From Micrococcales bacterium (GTDB taxonomy: Bacteria > Actinomycetota > Actinomycetes > Actinomycetales > Cellulomonadaceae): a stretch of 64,000 nucleotides of DNA. The stretch spans positions 1 to 64,000 of the forward strand of contig WRET01000004.1 in assembly GCA_009779195.1 (NCBI GenBank), written 5' to 3'. Numbering within the stretch: the first letter of the stretch is position 1; each line of letters opens with the position of its first letter. Below the pieces are notes generated by a model. The model was not told the DNA's origin. It was given only the letters and a program-made list of their open reading frames with translations, and ran no database searches. Shown here piece by piece: positions 9,323 to 18,815 of this stretch. The translations under genes and the position numbers were made by a program.

Positions 9323-11248
9323 GTGCCTGTGGCAACCCGGCCTGACCTGCGTAACGTGGCGATCGTCGCGCACGTGGACCATGGCAAGACAACCCTGGTG
9401 GACGCGATGCTGTGGCAGACAGGGGCGTTCGGCGAGCACCAGCACGTGGAGCGCCGCGCCCTGGACTCTGGTGAGCTGGAGCGGGAGAAGGGGATCACGA
9501 TCCTGGCGAAGAACACCGCGGTGCGCTACGCCGGTGAGCACGCGGCGGCCGTCGGCCAGGACGAAGGGGTGACGATCAACGTCATCGACACCCCTGGCCA
9601 CGCAGACTTCGGAGGAGAGGTCGAACGGGGGCTGTCGATGGTCGACGGGGTGGTGCTGCTCGTGGACGCCTCCGAAGGGCCGCTGCCGCAGACCCGGTTC
9701 GTCCTGCGCAAGGCGCTGGCGGCACGGCTGCCAGTGGTGCTGGTGGTCAACAAGGTGGACCGGTCCGACGCGCGGATCGGCGAAGTCGTCGACGAGACCC
9801 ACGACCTGCTGCTGTCGTTGGCGTCCGACCTGCACGAAGACGACCCAGAGCTCGACCTGGACGCAGTGCTCGACGTACCGGTCGTGTACGCGGCGGCCAA
9901 AGCAGGACGTGCGTCGCTGACCGCCCCCGCCGACGGCCAGCTGCCTGACAACCCGGACCTGGAACCGCTGTTCGCCACGATCCTCGACCGCATCCCCGCG
10001 CCGACGTACGACCCTGACGCCCCGCTGCAGGCGCATGTGACGAACCTCGACGCCTCACCGTTCCTCGGGCGGCTTGCCCTGCTGCGGATCTTCAACGGGA
10101 CGTTGACCAAAGGCCAGCAGGTCGCCTGGGTGCGCCACGGCGGCACGACCCAGACCGTCAAGGTCACCGAGCTGCTCGCCACCCAGGCGCTGGACCGGGT
10201 GCCGACCCAGTCCGCCGGGCCCGGCGATATCGTCGCGGTCGCCGGGATCGAGGAGATCACCATCGGCGAGACCCTCGCCGACGTGGACGACCCGCGCCCG
10301 TTGCCGCTGATCAGCGTGGACGACCCGGCGATCTCGGTGACCGTCGGTATCAACACCTCACCTCTGGCCGGCTCGACCGGCAAAGGGCACAAGCTCACCG
10401 CCCGCCAGGTCAAAGACCGCCTGGACCGTGAGCTGGTCGGCAACGTCTCGTTGCGGGTGCTGCCCACCGAACGGCCTGACACCTGGGAGGTCCAAGGCCG
10501 TGGGGAGCTGGCGCTGGCGATCCTCGTCGAGCAGATGCGCCGCGAAGGGTTCGAGCTGACCGTCGGCAAACCGACCGCGGTGACGCGGACCGTCGACGGG
10601 GTCGTCCACGAACCGGTCGAACGGATGACCGTCGACGTGCCCGAGGAGTACCTCGGTGCGGTCACCCAGCTGCTTGCCGCCCGCAAAGGCCGGATGGAGA
10701 CGATGTCCAACCACGGCACCGGGTGGGTGCGCATGGAGTTCGTCGTCCCTGCCCGGGGGCTCATCGGGTTCCGCACGAAGTTCCTCACCGACACCCGCGG
10801 GACGGGTATCGCCTCGTCGATCGCCGACGGGTACGAACCATGGGCCGGGCCGATCGAAGCCCGCCAGACCGGGTCCCTGGTCGCCGACCGGCCCGGGGCC
10901 GTCACACCGTACGCGTTGCTGGCGCTGGCCGAGCGCGGCACGTTCTTCGTCCAGCCCACCTCGCAGGTGTACGAGGGGCAGGTCGTGGGGGAGAACTCGC
11001 GTAACGAAGACATGGACATCAACATCACCCGGGAGAAAAAGCTCACGAACGTGCGCTCGTCGACTGCGGAGACGTTCGAGTCGTTGACCCCGCCACGCAC
11101 CCTCACCCTCGAAGAGTCGCTGGAGTTCGCCTCCGACGACGAGTGCGTCGAGGTCACCCCCGAGACCGTGCGTATACGCAAGGTCGTCCTCGGGGCGGAG
11201 GCCCGCGCCAAAGCCGCTTCCCGCGCCCGCCGTGCCGCCCAGCCGTGA
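9323..11248 (+). CDS. typA: Translational GTPase TypA/BipA
   Basis: This is a 641-residue ribosome-associated GTPase involved in stress-related translation and late 50S assembly. Domains in order are the GTPase domain (G1 [10 protein letters not shown]3 DTPGHADF, G4 NKVD), an EF-Tu-like domain 2, two EF-G-like alpha/beta domains (with the TypA-specific stretch [12 protein letters not shown]), and the C-terminal TypA domain with [11 protein letters not shown]. The GTG at 9323 gives [17 protein letters not shown], matching the family's start; in-frame codons further upstream are unlikely to be used. A possible TAGAAT -10 element lies at 9261-9266. Length and motifs are complete. Confidence 0.96.
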   Translation: MPVATRPDLRNVAIVAHVDHGKTTLVDAMLWQTGAFGEHQHVERRALDSGELEREKGITILAKNTAVRYAGEHAAAVGQDEGVTINVIDTPGHADFGGEVERGLSMVDGVVLLVDASEGPLPQTRFVLRKALAARLPVVLVVNKVDRSDARIGEVVDETHDLLLSLASDLHEDDPELDLDAVLDVPVVYAAAKAGRASLTAPADGQLPDNPDLEPLFATILDRIPAPTYDPDAPLQAHVTNLDASPFLGRLALLRIFNGTLTKGQQVAWVRHGGTTQTVKVTELLATQALDRVPTQSAGPGDIVAVAGIEEITIGETLADVDDPRPLPLISVDDPAISVTVGINTSPLAGSTGKGHKLTARQVKDRLDRELVGNVSLRVLPTERPDTWEVQGRGELALAILVEQMRREGFELTVGKPTAVTRTVDGVVHEPVERMTVDVPEEYLGAVTQLLAARKGRMETMSNHGTGWVRMEFVVPARGLIGFRTKFLTDTRGTGIASSIADGYEPWAGPIEARQTGSLVADRPGAVTPYALLALAERGTFFVQPTSQVYEGQVVGENSRNEDMDINITREKKLTNVRSSTAETFESLTPPRTLTLEESLEFASDDECVEVTPETVRIRKVVLGAEARAKAASRARRAAQP

Positions 11249-11298
11249 CCGGCGGTCCTGAGGGGAGCCAGCGCAGGGCGGACAGGTAGGGTGGCGGC

Positions 11299-11973
11299 GT
11301 GAAGGTGCTGCTGAAGGTTGTCATCGTCGTCGTCAGCGTGTTGGTCGGCGTGATCGTCGGGGCCCTGGGCAGTGTCGGGCACTGGAGCCACCGGCCGTGG
11401 GGGTTGGTCGCAGGGCTGGTGCTGGTGCTGGCTGCCGCGACGACGATGCGGGCCTGGGACGGGTACACGCCGCTGGCCGGGTTCTTCGTCGCCATGGGTG
11501 CTGTGCTGGTGGTGTTCTCGCGGCACGGTCCAGGCGGTGACGTGCTCGTCCACCTGTCAGACACACGGCTGGGCCTGGACACCGACCCTTCTCTGTACGG
11601 CCGGATCTGGGTGGGTGGGGCGGTCGTGGCCACGGTGCTGGTCGCGTTCGGCCCGAAGGCGTTGTTCTCGGACCGTCCTGCGGGTTACCTGCCACCAACC
11701 CCCGCTGACGCGCCGGACCCCTGGGTCGGGCCTGGCCCGAGATCCGGTCCTGTCGGCGAGGAACCGTCCGCCCCAGCGCCGCAAGGACCATACGGTGACG
11801 CACTGCCGGGGGCAGACGAGCCGCGCACCCACGACGCGCCCGGTGAGGTGCCGGACGGTGGGCAACCAGACGAACCCGACGGCACACCTGGTGACAGGCT
11901 CGCAGACGGCCCCGGCGAGCCCTTGGACGGCGAAGTGGACCTCAGCTCTGGTGGACCTGCGCCGACGGTGTGA
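11299..11973 (+). CDS. Small multi-pass membrane protein with Pro/Asp-rich tail
   Basis: This 224-residue protein has four hydrophobic segments in its first 130 residues (for example [18 protein letters not shown] and [16 protein letters not shown]). A low-complexity acidic, proline-rich tail of about 90 residues then lacks any recognisable fold. The arrangement resembles an actinobacterial family of unknown function often annotated DUF6113, but I make that link only by layout. GTG 11299 starts MKVLLKVV. It follows typA by 50 bp on the same strand, and the next gene begins 78 bp later. No function is assigned. Confidence 0.55.
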   Translation: MKVLLKVVIVVVSVLVGVIVGALGSVGHWSHRPWGLVAGLVLVLAAATTMRAWDGYTPLAGFFVAMGAVLVVFSRHGPGGDVLVHLSDTRLGLDTDPSLYGRIWVGGAVVATVLVAFGPKALFSDRPAGYLPPTPADAPDPWVGPGPRSGPVGEEPSAPAPQGPYGDALPGADEPRTHDAPGEVPDGGQPDEPDGTPGDRLADGPGEPLDGEVDLSSGGPAPTV

Positions 11974-12051
11974 CGGGTGACGTGCCGAAGGCTCCGACCT
12001 TTGAAGCTGGCATTTGCGTAGACTTGGTCGTAATCACGAGAGGTACGGGGC

Positions 12052-15000
12052 ATGGAAGAGCAGGACCGCACGGGCACAGACGAGCAACCGGGGGCAGGCA
12101 GCGACCCGCCCCCTGGGGTGCCACCCAGCCAACAAGACAACCTCGACAAGACTGTCGTGGTCGCCCGCCCGTCGGGACTCCCGCCAGCCGAAGCGGTTGG
12201 CCCAGGTGAGGCCGGACCACCTGTCCCAGGCGCTCCTGGCGCGTCCGGCACGACCACGCCGTCCGTCCCAGGTCCGCAGCCGACCCCCGAACCCCTACGA
12301 CCAGCCGGTAGTGCCATCCCGGTTCTGGCCGTGCCGCCGCTGGACGACCTGACCAGTCCGCCGGTTCCGCCTCCGGGGCCCTCAGGTGCGCCGGTCGCGG
12401 GTCCTGGGGCTGTGCCGCCGACCCCGCCGGTTCCGGTCGCGCCACCAGTTGATCTGCCTGGCCCTCCGCATCCTGGTCCGGGGCCCTCAGGTGCGCCGGT
12501 CGCGGGTCCTGGGGTCGTGCCGCCGACCCCGCCGGTTCCGGTCGCGCCACCAGTTGATCTGCCTGACCCTCCGCCTCCTGGTCCGGCGCCCTCAGGTGCG
12601 CCGGTCGCGGGTCCTGGGGTGGTGCCGCCGACGCCGCCGGTTCCGGTCGCGCCGCATCCGGTTCCAGTCGCCCCTCCGGTTGATGTGGCTGGTCCTCCGC
12701 CTCCGCCGCCGGGGCCGTTGGGTGCGCCGGTCGCGGGTCCCGGGGTCGTGCCGCCGACGCCGCCGGTTCCGGTCGCGCCGCCTCCGGTTGATCTGACCAG
12801 TCCGCCGGTTCCGGGTGCGGGGCCCTCAGGTGCGCCGGTCGCGGGTCCTGGGGTGGTGCCGCCGATGCCGCCGGTTCCGGTCGCGCCGCCTCCGGTTCCG
12901 GTTGTGCCGCCGGTTCCGGTTGTGCCGCCGGTTGATCTGGCGGGTCCTCCGCCTCCTGGTCCGGGGCCGTCGGGTGCGCCGGTCGCGGGTCCCGGGGTTG
13001 TGCCGCCGGCGCCGCCGGTTCCGGTCGCGCCGCCTCCGGTTCCGGTTGTGCCTCCGGTTCCGGTTGTGCCGCCGGTTGATCTGGCGGGTCCTCCGCCTCC
13101 TGGTCCGGGGCCGTCGGGTGCGCCGGTCGCGGGTCCCGGGGCTGTGCCGCCGATGCCGCCGGCTCCGGTCATGTCGTCGCCGGTCGACCTGGCTCCGCCC
13201 ACACCGGGCTCGGCTCTCGGCCCAGACGGGTTGGTCGCAGACCCTGGGGTCGTGGCGCCGCAGACGGGGTACGAGTCTGCGATGGGACTGCCTGCGCCTA
13301 TCCCGGCGTCAGCGTGGCTCGCCGACCCTTCGACGGCACCCCCGGCGGAACAGGTCGAAGAAGCACCTGCCCAGTGGACCCCGCGCACCGTGTCGTCGGG
13401 CTCGCCCAGCAGACGCTCCGCCGAAGCCCGGCCCGGCGACCAGGCCGCAGGTGGGTTTCCGCAGGGCCCGCCAGACGGTCAGTACGTCCCACCGGCTGGC
13501 CAGGCCCCAGACGGGCTTCCACAGCGGCCACCAGACGGTCCCCACGCCCCGTCTGACCAGCCCGCAGGCAGCAAAGGGCGCATGGTCGCGTTGGTGGCCT
13601 GCGGTGCGCTCATGCTGCTCGTCGTCGTGTACGTCGGGGCGTGTTTCGCCATGGCTGACCGGGTGCCGCGCGGAACGAGCGTCGCAGGAGTCTCCATCGG
13701 CGGGATGAGCAGAGCAGACGCGGCCAAAGCCCTGGACAGTGGGCTGGCCAAGGCCGCGACCACCCCTGTGGCGACGGTTGCCGACGGCAAAGAGTCGACC
13801 TTCGTCCCGAAAGAGGCTGGTCTGACGGTCGACGCCAAGGAGACAGTCAAGACGGCCACCGGGGTCCGGCTGGCCCAACCAGGCCAGTTGTGGAGGCATG
13901 TCGCTGGCGGCGGGGCCATCGATCCGGTGACGAAGGTGGACACCAAAAAGCTCAACGACGCGATCGCCGTGCTGGAACAACCGGTCCTCGTCGAACCGGT
14001 GAACGCCACAGTGTCGTTCACCGGCGGCAAGACCGAGGTGACCCCCGCGTCTGACGGCGAGGGTCTGGACGCCAAGGCGGCAGCCAGCGCCCTGACCGAG
14101 CAGTGGCTGACCGCCGACGGTCCCATCACGCTCGCCGTCGTCACCAAACCTCCGGTCATCACCGACGCTATCGCCCAGAAGGTTGCGAAAGAGCAGGCTG
14201 AGCCGCTGGCGGCCGGTGCGATCAAGGTCTCGGTCGAGGCGTCGAGCGCGACGTTGAGCGTCGAACAGCTGACCAACGGGGCGGCGTTCGTCCCCAAGGA
14301 CGGTGCGCTCGTGATGGTCCTGGACGGGCCAGGGCTCGTGGGCATGATCGCCCAACAGCTGCCCACCTTGCTCGACAACGCCTCGGACGCGCACTTCGAG
14401 TTCGACGCCTCAGGTAATCCGGTGGTCGTCGCGGGTGTCCCCGGCTCGACTGTCTCACCTGAGGCGCTGACCGCAGCGCTGGTCAAGGCGAGCCAGACCC
14501 CGCAACGCACCGCCACCGTCGCATTGGTCGTCTCTGACCCGGAGCACTCCAAACAAGACCTCGACGGTCTGGGTGTCAAAGAGGTCGTCAGCACGTTCAG
14601 CACCCCGCTGACCTCTGAGCCGCGCCGCACGTCGAACATCACGAACGGTGCGTCGATCGTCAACGGCACCTTGGTGCGTCCGGGCGAGACGTTCTCCCTG
14701 GGGGAGACCATCAGCCCCATCACCGCGTCGAACGGGTTCGTCGAAGCCGGTGTGATCAACAACGGCATCCACACCGACGGGATGGGCGGCGGGTTGTCCC
14801 AGCTGTCCACCACGACGTTCAACGCCGCGTTCGAAGCAGGGATGGAGCTGGGTGAGCACAAACCGCACTCGGAGTGGTTCAACCGCTACCCCGAGGGCCG
14901 CGAGTCCACCTTGTCGTACCCCGAGGTCGATATGAAGTGGACGAACAACACCCCCTACGGCGCGGTGCTCAAGGCATGGGTCGGCAACTGCGACAAGAGC

Positions 15001-15258
15001 GGTTACGGGTGCGTCCACGTGCAGATCTGGAGCACCAAGCACTGGACTGTCGAGTCTGAGACCTTCGCACGCCAGAACGTCGTCGCGCCGTCGACTGTGC
15101 ACATCAGCTCTCCGAAGTGCCAGCCGTCCAGCGCAGGCAACCCCGGGTTCTTGTCGACAGGGGTGCGCCGGGTCTACCTCAACGGCGAGCTCAAGGACAC
15201 CTGGAAGTGGTCGTGGAGGTACAGCCCGACGAACCAGATCGTCTGCGACAAACCGTGA
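12052..15258 (+). CDS. VanW family membrane-anchored cell-wall protein with Pro-rich cytoplasmic repeats
   Basis: This 1068-residue protein has four parts. Residues 1 to about 500 are Pro/Val/Ala-rich and disordered, with seven copies of a unit built around GAPVAGPGVVPPTPPVPVAPP. One transmembrane helix lies near 512-533 (VALVACGALMLLVVVYVGAC). It is followed by a peptidoglycan-binding PG_binding_4/YoaR-like region (SVAGVSIGGMSRADAAKAL and repeats). A C-terminal VanW domain follows, with SIVNGTLVRPGETFSLGE and GGGLSQLSTTTFNAAFEAG. VanW was first seen in vancomycin-resistance clusters but is common in actinobacterial genomes; its biochemical role is unproven. The topology implies a cytoplasmic Pro-rich arm and an extracytoplasmic wall-binding body. 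The ATG at 12052 follows GAGGTACGGGGC. Confidence 0.88.
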   Translation: MEEQDRTGTDEQPGAGSDPPPGVPPSQQDNLDKTVVVARPSGLPPAEAVGPGEAGPPVPGAPGASGTTTPSVPGPQPTPEPLRPAGSAIPVLAVPPLDDLTSPPVPPPGPSGAPVAGPGAVPPTPPVPVAPPVDLPGPPHPGPGPSGAPVAGPGVVPPTPPVPVAPPVDLPDPPPPGPAPSGAPVAGPGVVPPTPPVPVAPHPVPVAPPVDVAGPPPPPPGPLGAPVAGPGVVPPTPPVPVAPPPVDLTSPPVPGAGPSGAPVAGPGVVPPMPPVPVAPPPVPVVPPVPVVPPVDLAGPPPPGPGPSGAPVAGPGVVPPAPPVPVAPPPVPVVPPVPVVPPVDLAGPPPPGPGPSGAPVAGPGAVPPMPPAPVMSSPVDLAPPTPGSALGPDGLVADPGVVAPQTGYESAMGLPAPIPASAWLADPSTAPPAEQVEEAPAQWTPRTVSSGSPSRRSAEARPGDQAAGGFPQGPPDGQYVPPAGQAPDGLPQRPPDGPHAPSDQPAGSKGRMVALVACGALMLLVVVYVGACFAMADRVPRGTSVAGVSIGGMSRADAAKALDSGLAKAATTPVATVADGKESTFVPKEAGLTVDAKETVKTATGVRLAQPGQLWRHVAGGGAIDPVTKVDTKKLNDAIAVLEQPVLVEPVNATVSFTGGKTEVTPASDGEGLDAKAAASALTEQWLTADGPITLAVVTKPPVITDAIAQKVAKEQAEPLAAGAIKVSVEASSATLSVEQLTNGAAFVPKDGALVMVLDGPGLVGMIAQQLPTLLDNASDAHFEFDASGNPVVVAGVPGSTVSPEALTAALVKASQTPQRTATVALVVSDPEHSKQDLDGLGVKEVVSTFSTPLTSEPRRTSNITNGASIVNGTLVRPGETFSLGETISPITASNGFVEAGVINNGIHTDGMGGGLSQLSTTTFNAAFEAGMELGEHKPHSEWFNRYPEGRESTLSYPEVDMKWTNNTPYGAVLKAWVGNCDKSGYGCVHVQIWSTKHWTVESETFARQNVVAPSTVHISSPKCQPSSAGNPGFLSTGVRRVYLNGELKDTWKWSWRYSPTNQIVCDKP
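12370..13180 (+). repeat. Intragenic Pro-rich tandem repeats
   Basis: Seven copies of a unit containing GGTGCGCCGGTCGCGGGTCC are arrayed in the N-terminal half of the VanW gene. The last full units are near-identical over a 144-bp period (12871 onward repeats at 13015 onward), equal to 48 codons. The low divergence implies recent expansion, and the copy number is likely to vary between strains. Confidence 0.9.
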
Positions 15259-15501
15259 TCAGCGCCTCGGCGCTGGTGGGACGGCCCGGGCGAAGACCAC
15301 GTCCGGTGCTGGGACCCAGGTGTGGCCACGGCGTCCTGCGATGCGCAGGCCGTCGTCGCTGACCTCGAGGACCTCGCCGAGGACGTCGGTCAGCTGAGGT
15401 TCGCCAGGGGCAGGGTTGTCGTCGCGTCGGCGGCGCACGACGACGCGCTGGCCGACGGTGAACGTCCGCCAGCGGCTCGTCGGGCGCGGGGGAGTGGTCA
15501 C
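15259..15501 (-). CDS. Small conserved SH3-like protein (Rv0428c N-terminal-like)
   Basis: This 80-residue protein begins at GTG 15501 (VTTPPRPTSRWRTFTVGQRV) and ends abutting the VanW stop. The core reads TVGQRVVVRRR followed by LTDVLGEVLEV, GLRIAGRRG and TWVPAPDVVFARAVPP, a small barrel pattern. In other actinobacteria this is found as the N-terminal part of Rv0428c-type GNAT acetyltransferases or as a stand-alone gene beside fdxA. Here no acetyltransferase domain follows, so it is either a stand-alone version or a remnant. It diverges from fdxA across a palindromic intergenic element. The function is unknown. Confidence 0.7.
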   Translation of the reverse strand: MTTPPRPTSRWRTFTVGQRVVVRRRRDDNPAPGEPQLTDVLGEVLEVSDDGLRIAGRRGHTWVPAPDVVFARAVPPAPRR

Positions 15502-15505
15502 CAGT

Positions 15506-15626
15506 GGAGCGTAGCTGGTAGTCGTTGCTGGCTGTGGTGCTGGACGGGATGCGGCGCAAGACGATCGACAACACCGCGGCGGGCCCGTCCAGTGCCGCAG
15601 ACGGTGAGGATTACCAGCTACGCTCC
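15506..15626. repeat. Long imperfect intergenic palindrome
   Basis: The arms 15506-15548 and 15584-15626 are 43 nt each and match as inverted repeats at 34 of 43 positions. Runs of identity lie at both ends (GGAGCGTAGCTGGTA at the outside, CTGGACGGG at the inside). It fills the gap between divergent genes, starting 5 bp upstream of the minus-strand gene. It could be a degenerate MITE or a dyad control region for both promoters. Confidence 0.7.
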
Positions 15627-15693
15627 GCTCAGGTGATACTAGGGGGCGGTGCCCCGGGTGTGGACCAGGGGCGTGCGTCTGGAAGGACTGTTC

Positions 15694-16011
15694 GTGACTT
15701 ACGTGATCGCCGAGCCTTGTGTGGACGTCAAAGACAAGGCATGCATCGACGAGTGCCCTGTGGACTGCATCTACGAGGGCAAACGCATGCTGTACATCCA
15801 CCCCGCCGAGTGCGTGGACTGTGGTGCGTGCGAACCGGTGTGCCCGGTCGAAGCCATCTACTACGAGGACGACGTGCCGCAGCAGTGGGCTGGCTACTAC
15901 GACGCGAACGTGCAGTTCTTCGACTCCTTGGGGTCTCCGGGCGGTGCCGCGCGCACCGGTCCGGTCGACTTCGACCACCCGGTGGTCGCCGGTCTGCCGC
16001 CCTTGGCCTGA
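15694..16011 (+). CDS. fdxA: 7Fe ferredoxin
   Basis: This 105-residue electron carrier has the FdxA cysteine pattern. The first part (CVDVKDKACIDECPVDC) supplies a [3Fe-4S]-type site. The second (CVDCGACEPVCP) is a classic CxxCxxCxxxCP [4Fe-4S] motif. The C-terminal extension (WAGYYDANVQFFDSLGSPGG) is typical of actinobacterial FdxA. The GTG at 15694 follows GGAAGGA (15681-15687) and matches the universal start MTYVIAEPCVD. The dapC gene begins 3 bp after the stop, a fusion-like operon order common in actinobacteria. The partner reductase is not in the window. Confidence 0.95.
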   Translation: MTYVIAEPCVDVKDKACIDECPVDCIYEGKRMLYIHPAECVDCGACEPVCPVEAIYYEDDVPQQWAGYYDANVQFFDSLGSPGGAARTGPVDFDHPVVAGLPPLA

Positions 16012-16014
16012 GCC

Positions 16015-17154
16015 GTGGGCCTGTTCGCTGACGCGCTGCCGGACTTCCCCTGGGACTCGCTGACACCCCACGCGCAGCGGGCCCGGTCACACCCGGACGG
16101 GATCGTCGACCTGTCGGTGGGTACCCCTGTGGACCCCAGCCCGCCAGCGGTCCGCGCAGCCTTGGAGGCTGCGTCCGACTCGCCCGGCTACCCCCCGACC
16201 CCTGGGACGCCGCAGCTGCGCCAAGCGGTCGTGGACTGGTTCGCCCGTCGCCGGGGGGTCAGCGCCCTGACCGAGCGGGGGGTCTTGCCGACGGTCGGCT
16301 CCAAAGAGCTCGTGGCCCTGCTGCCGTCCATGCTCGGGCTGGGACCAGGAGATGTGGTGGTGCACCCGTGCGCGGCCTACCCGACGTACGACATCGGCGC
16401 CCGGCTGGCAGGGGCGCGGCCGGTGCCGTCCGACGACCCCGCAGCGGTGCTGGACGCCGACGACGCGGTGCGGATGGTCTGGCTGAACTCCCCGTCCAAC
16501 CCGACCGGCCAGGTGCTGGACGTACCTGCCCTGGCCGCTGTGGTGGCTGCTGCGCGGCGGGCGCAGGCCCGCCACGGCCACCGGGTCGTGGTCGCGTCCG
16601 ACGAGTGCTACGCCGAGCTGGCCTGGGAGAGCCCCTGGGTGGACGAGGGTGTGCCGTCGCTGCTGGACCCACGTGTCGCAGGTGATGACCTGACCGGGTT
16701 GCTGGCGGTGTACTCGCTGTCGAAGCAGTCGAACCTGGCCGGGTACCGGGCGGCGTTCACCGCCGGGGACGAGCGTGTCGTCGCTGGGCTGACCGGGCTG
16801 CGCAAGCACGCCGGGTTCATGGTGCCCGGCCCGGTGCAGGCTGCCATGCTCGCGGCCCTCGCCGACGACGAGCACGTGGTGAGCCAACGTGCCCGTTACG
16901 CCCGCCGGCGCAACGCTCTGCGCCGGGCGTTCGAGGATGCCGGGTACGTCGTCGACGAGTCGTCGGCGGGGCTGTACCTGTGGGTGCGTCCCACGGGTGC
17001 CCAGGACTCGTGGACCACCGTCGCGGACCTGGCCGCCCTGGGGATCCTCGTGGCACCGGGCGCCTTCTATGGTGATGACGTGCATGTGAGGGTCGCCCTG
17101 ACAGCCAGCGACGAGCGCGTCGCCCACGCTGTCGCACGTCTGGCTGGCGCGTGA
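16015..17154 (+). CDS. dapC: Succinyldiaminopimelate transaminase
   Basis: This 379-residue fold-type I PLP aminotransferase is predicted to carry out the transamination of N-succinyl-2-amino-6-ketopimelate in lysine and meso-diaminopimelate synthesis. Visible landmarks are the substrate region SVGTPVDPSP, WLNSPSNPTGQ around the PLP-contacting Asn, SDECYAEL with the PLP-N Asp, and YSLSKQSNLAGYR carrying the Schiff-base lysine. The GTG start 3 bp after fdxA gives MGLFADALPDFPWD, characteristic of actinobacterial DapC. Its position right after fdxA supports the specific name over a generic aminotransferase. Confidence 0.92.
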   Translation: MGLFADALPDFPWDSLTPHAQRARSHPDGIVDLSVGTPVDPSPPAVRAALEAASDSPGYPPTPGTPQLRQAVVDWFARRRGVSALTERGVLPTVGSKELVALLPSMLGLGPGDVVVHPCAAYPTYDIGARLAGARPVPSDDPAAVLDADDAVRMVWLNSPSNPTGQVLDVPALAAVVAAARRAQARHGHRVVVASDECYAELAWESPWVDEGVPSLLDPRVAGDDLTGLLAVYSLSKQSNLAGYRAAFTAGDERVVAGLTGLRKHAGFMVPGPVQAAMLAALADDEHVVSQRARYARRRNALRRAFEDAGYVVDESSAGLYLWVRPTGAQDSWTTVADLAALGILVAPGAFYGDDVHVRVALTASDERVAHAVARLAGA

Positions 17155-17449
17155 ACCCGGGCCTGGTCCACCAGCGAAAACCTGCGAGCCCTGGTCAGTT
17201 CTGACACGCCAATACCAAACCACGACAAAGTCCGCAAGAGGCAAAGAGCTGGTCAGGCATGAGACGAAAGACCTGCCATGTCAGCCTCCCTGTGTGAGAT
17301 TGGTCACAATAGGCTACTGGTTCGTCTCAGGGTCTTAGCCAACTGGCTCTGGACGGGTAGCGTGCAGCCAGAGCTGCCACACTAGTTACCGGGATGGCCG
17401 GTGACTGAGGTGTCGCGGCCACCCCCGACCGATCAACTGGAGGTATGTC
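17155..17449. other. Leader and promoter region of gltA
   Basis: This 295-bp stretch has lower GC than its neighbours and no plausible gene. It holds the CRP/GlxR-type palindrome at 17293-17308 and a purine-rich GGAGGT shortly before the gltA start. No convincing -35/-10 pair could be fixed by eye. Confidence 0.7.
17293..17308. promoter_or_regulatory. CRP/GlxR-type operator upstream of gltA
   Basis: TGTGAGATTGGTCACA is a perfect match to the TGTGA-N6-TCACA consensus of CRP-family regulators, including actinobacterial GlxR/Crp. It lies about 140 bp upstream of gltA. In Corynebacterium, gltA is a known GlxR target, so cAMP-dependent control is a reasonable inference. Confidence 0.75.
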
Positions 17450-18748
<1,299 letters not shown>

Positions 18749-18768
18749 CCTGCCTGCGAACCCCCAGC

Positions 18769-18800
18769 GACGGCCCTGGTCCTCACGGACCGGGGCCGTC
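18769..18800. terminator. Hairpin terminator between convergent genes
   Basis: A 14-bp stem with one G-U pair (18769-18782 with 18787-18800) and a 4-nt loop begins 20 bp after gltA and just beyond the end of the convergent minus-strand gene. No T-run follows, but the position suits a bidirectional terminator. Confidence 0.7.
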
Positions 18801-18815
18801 GTGTGTCACGGGTGC

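Noticed and set aside
11685..13388. A long minus-strand open frame rich in Gly/Thr/Ala opposite the VanW gene
   Set aside because: It is the mirror of Pro-codon repeats on the plus strand. It has no domain, and its composition follows the repeat exactly.
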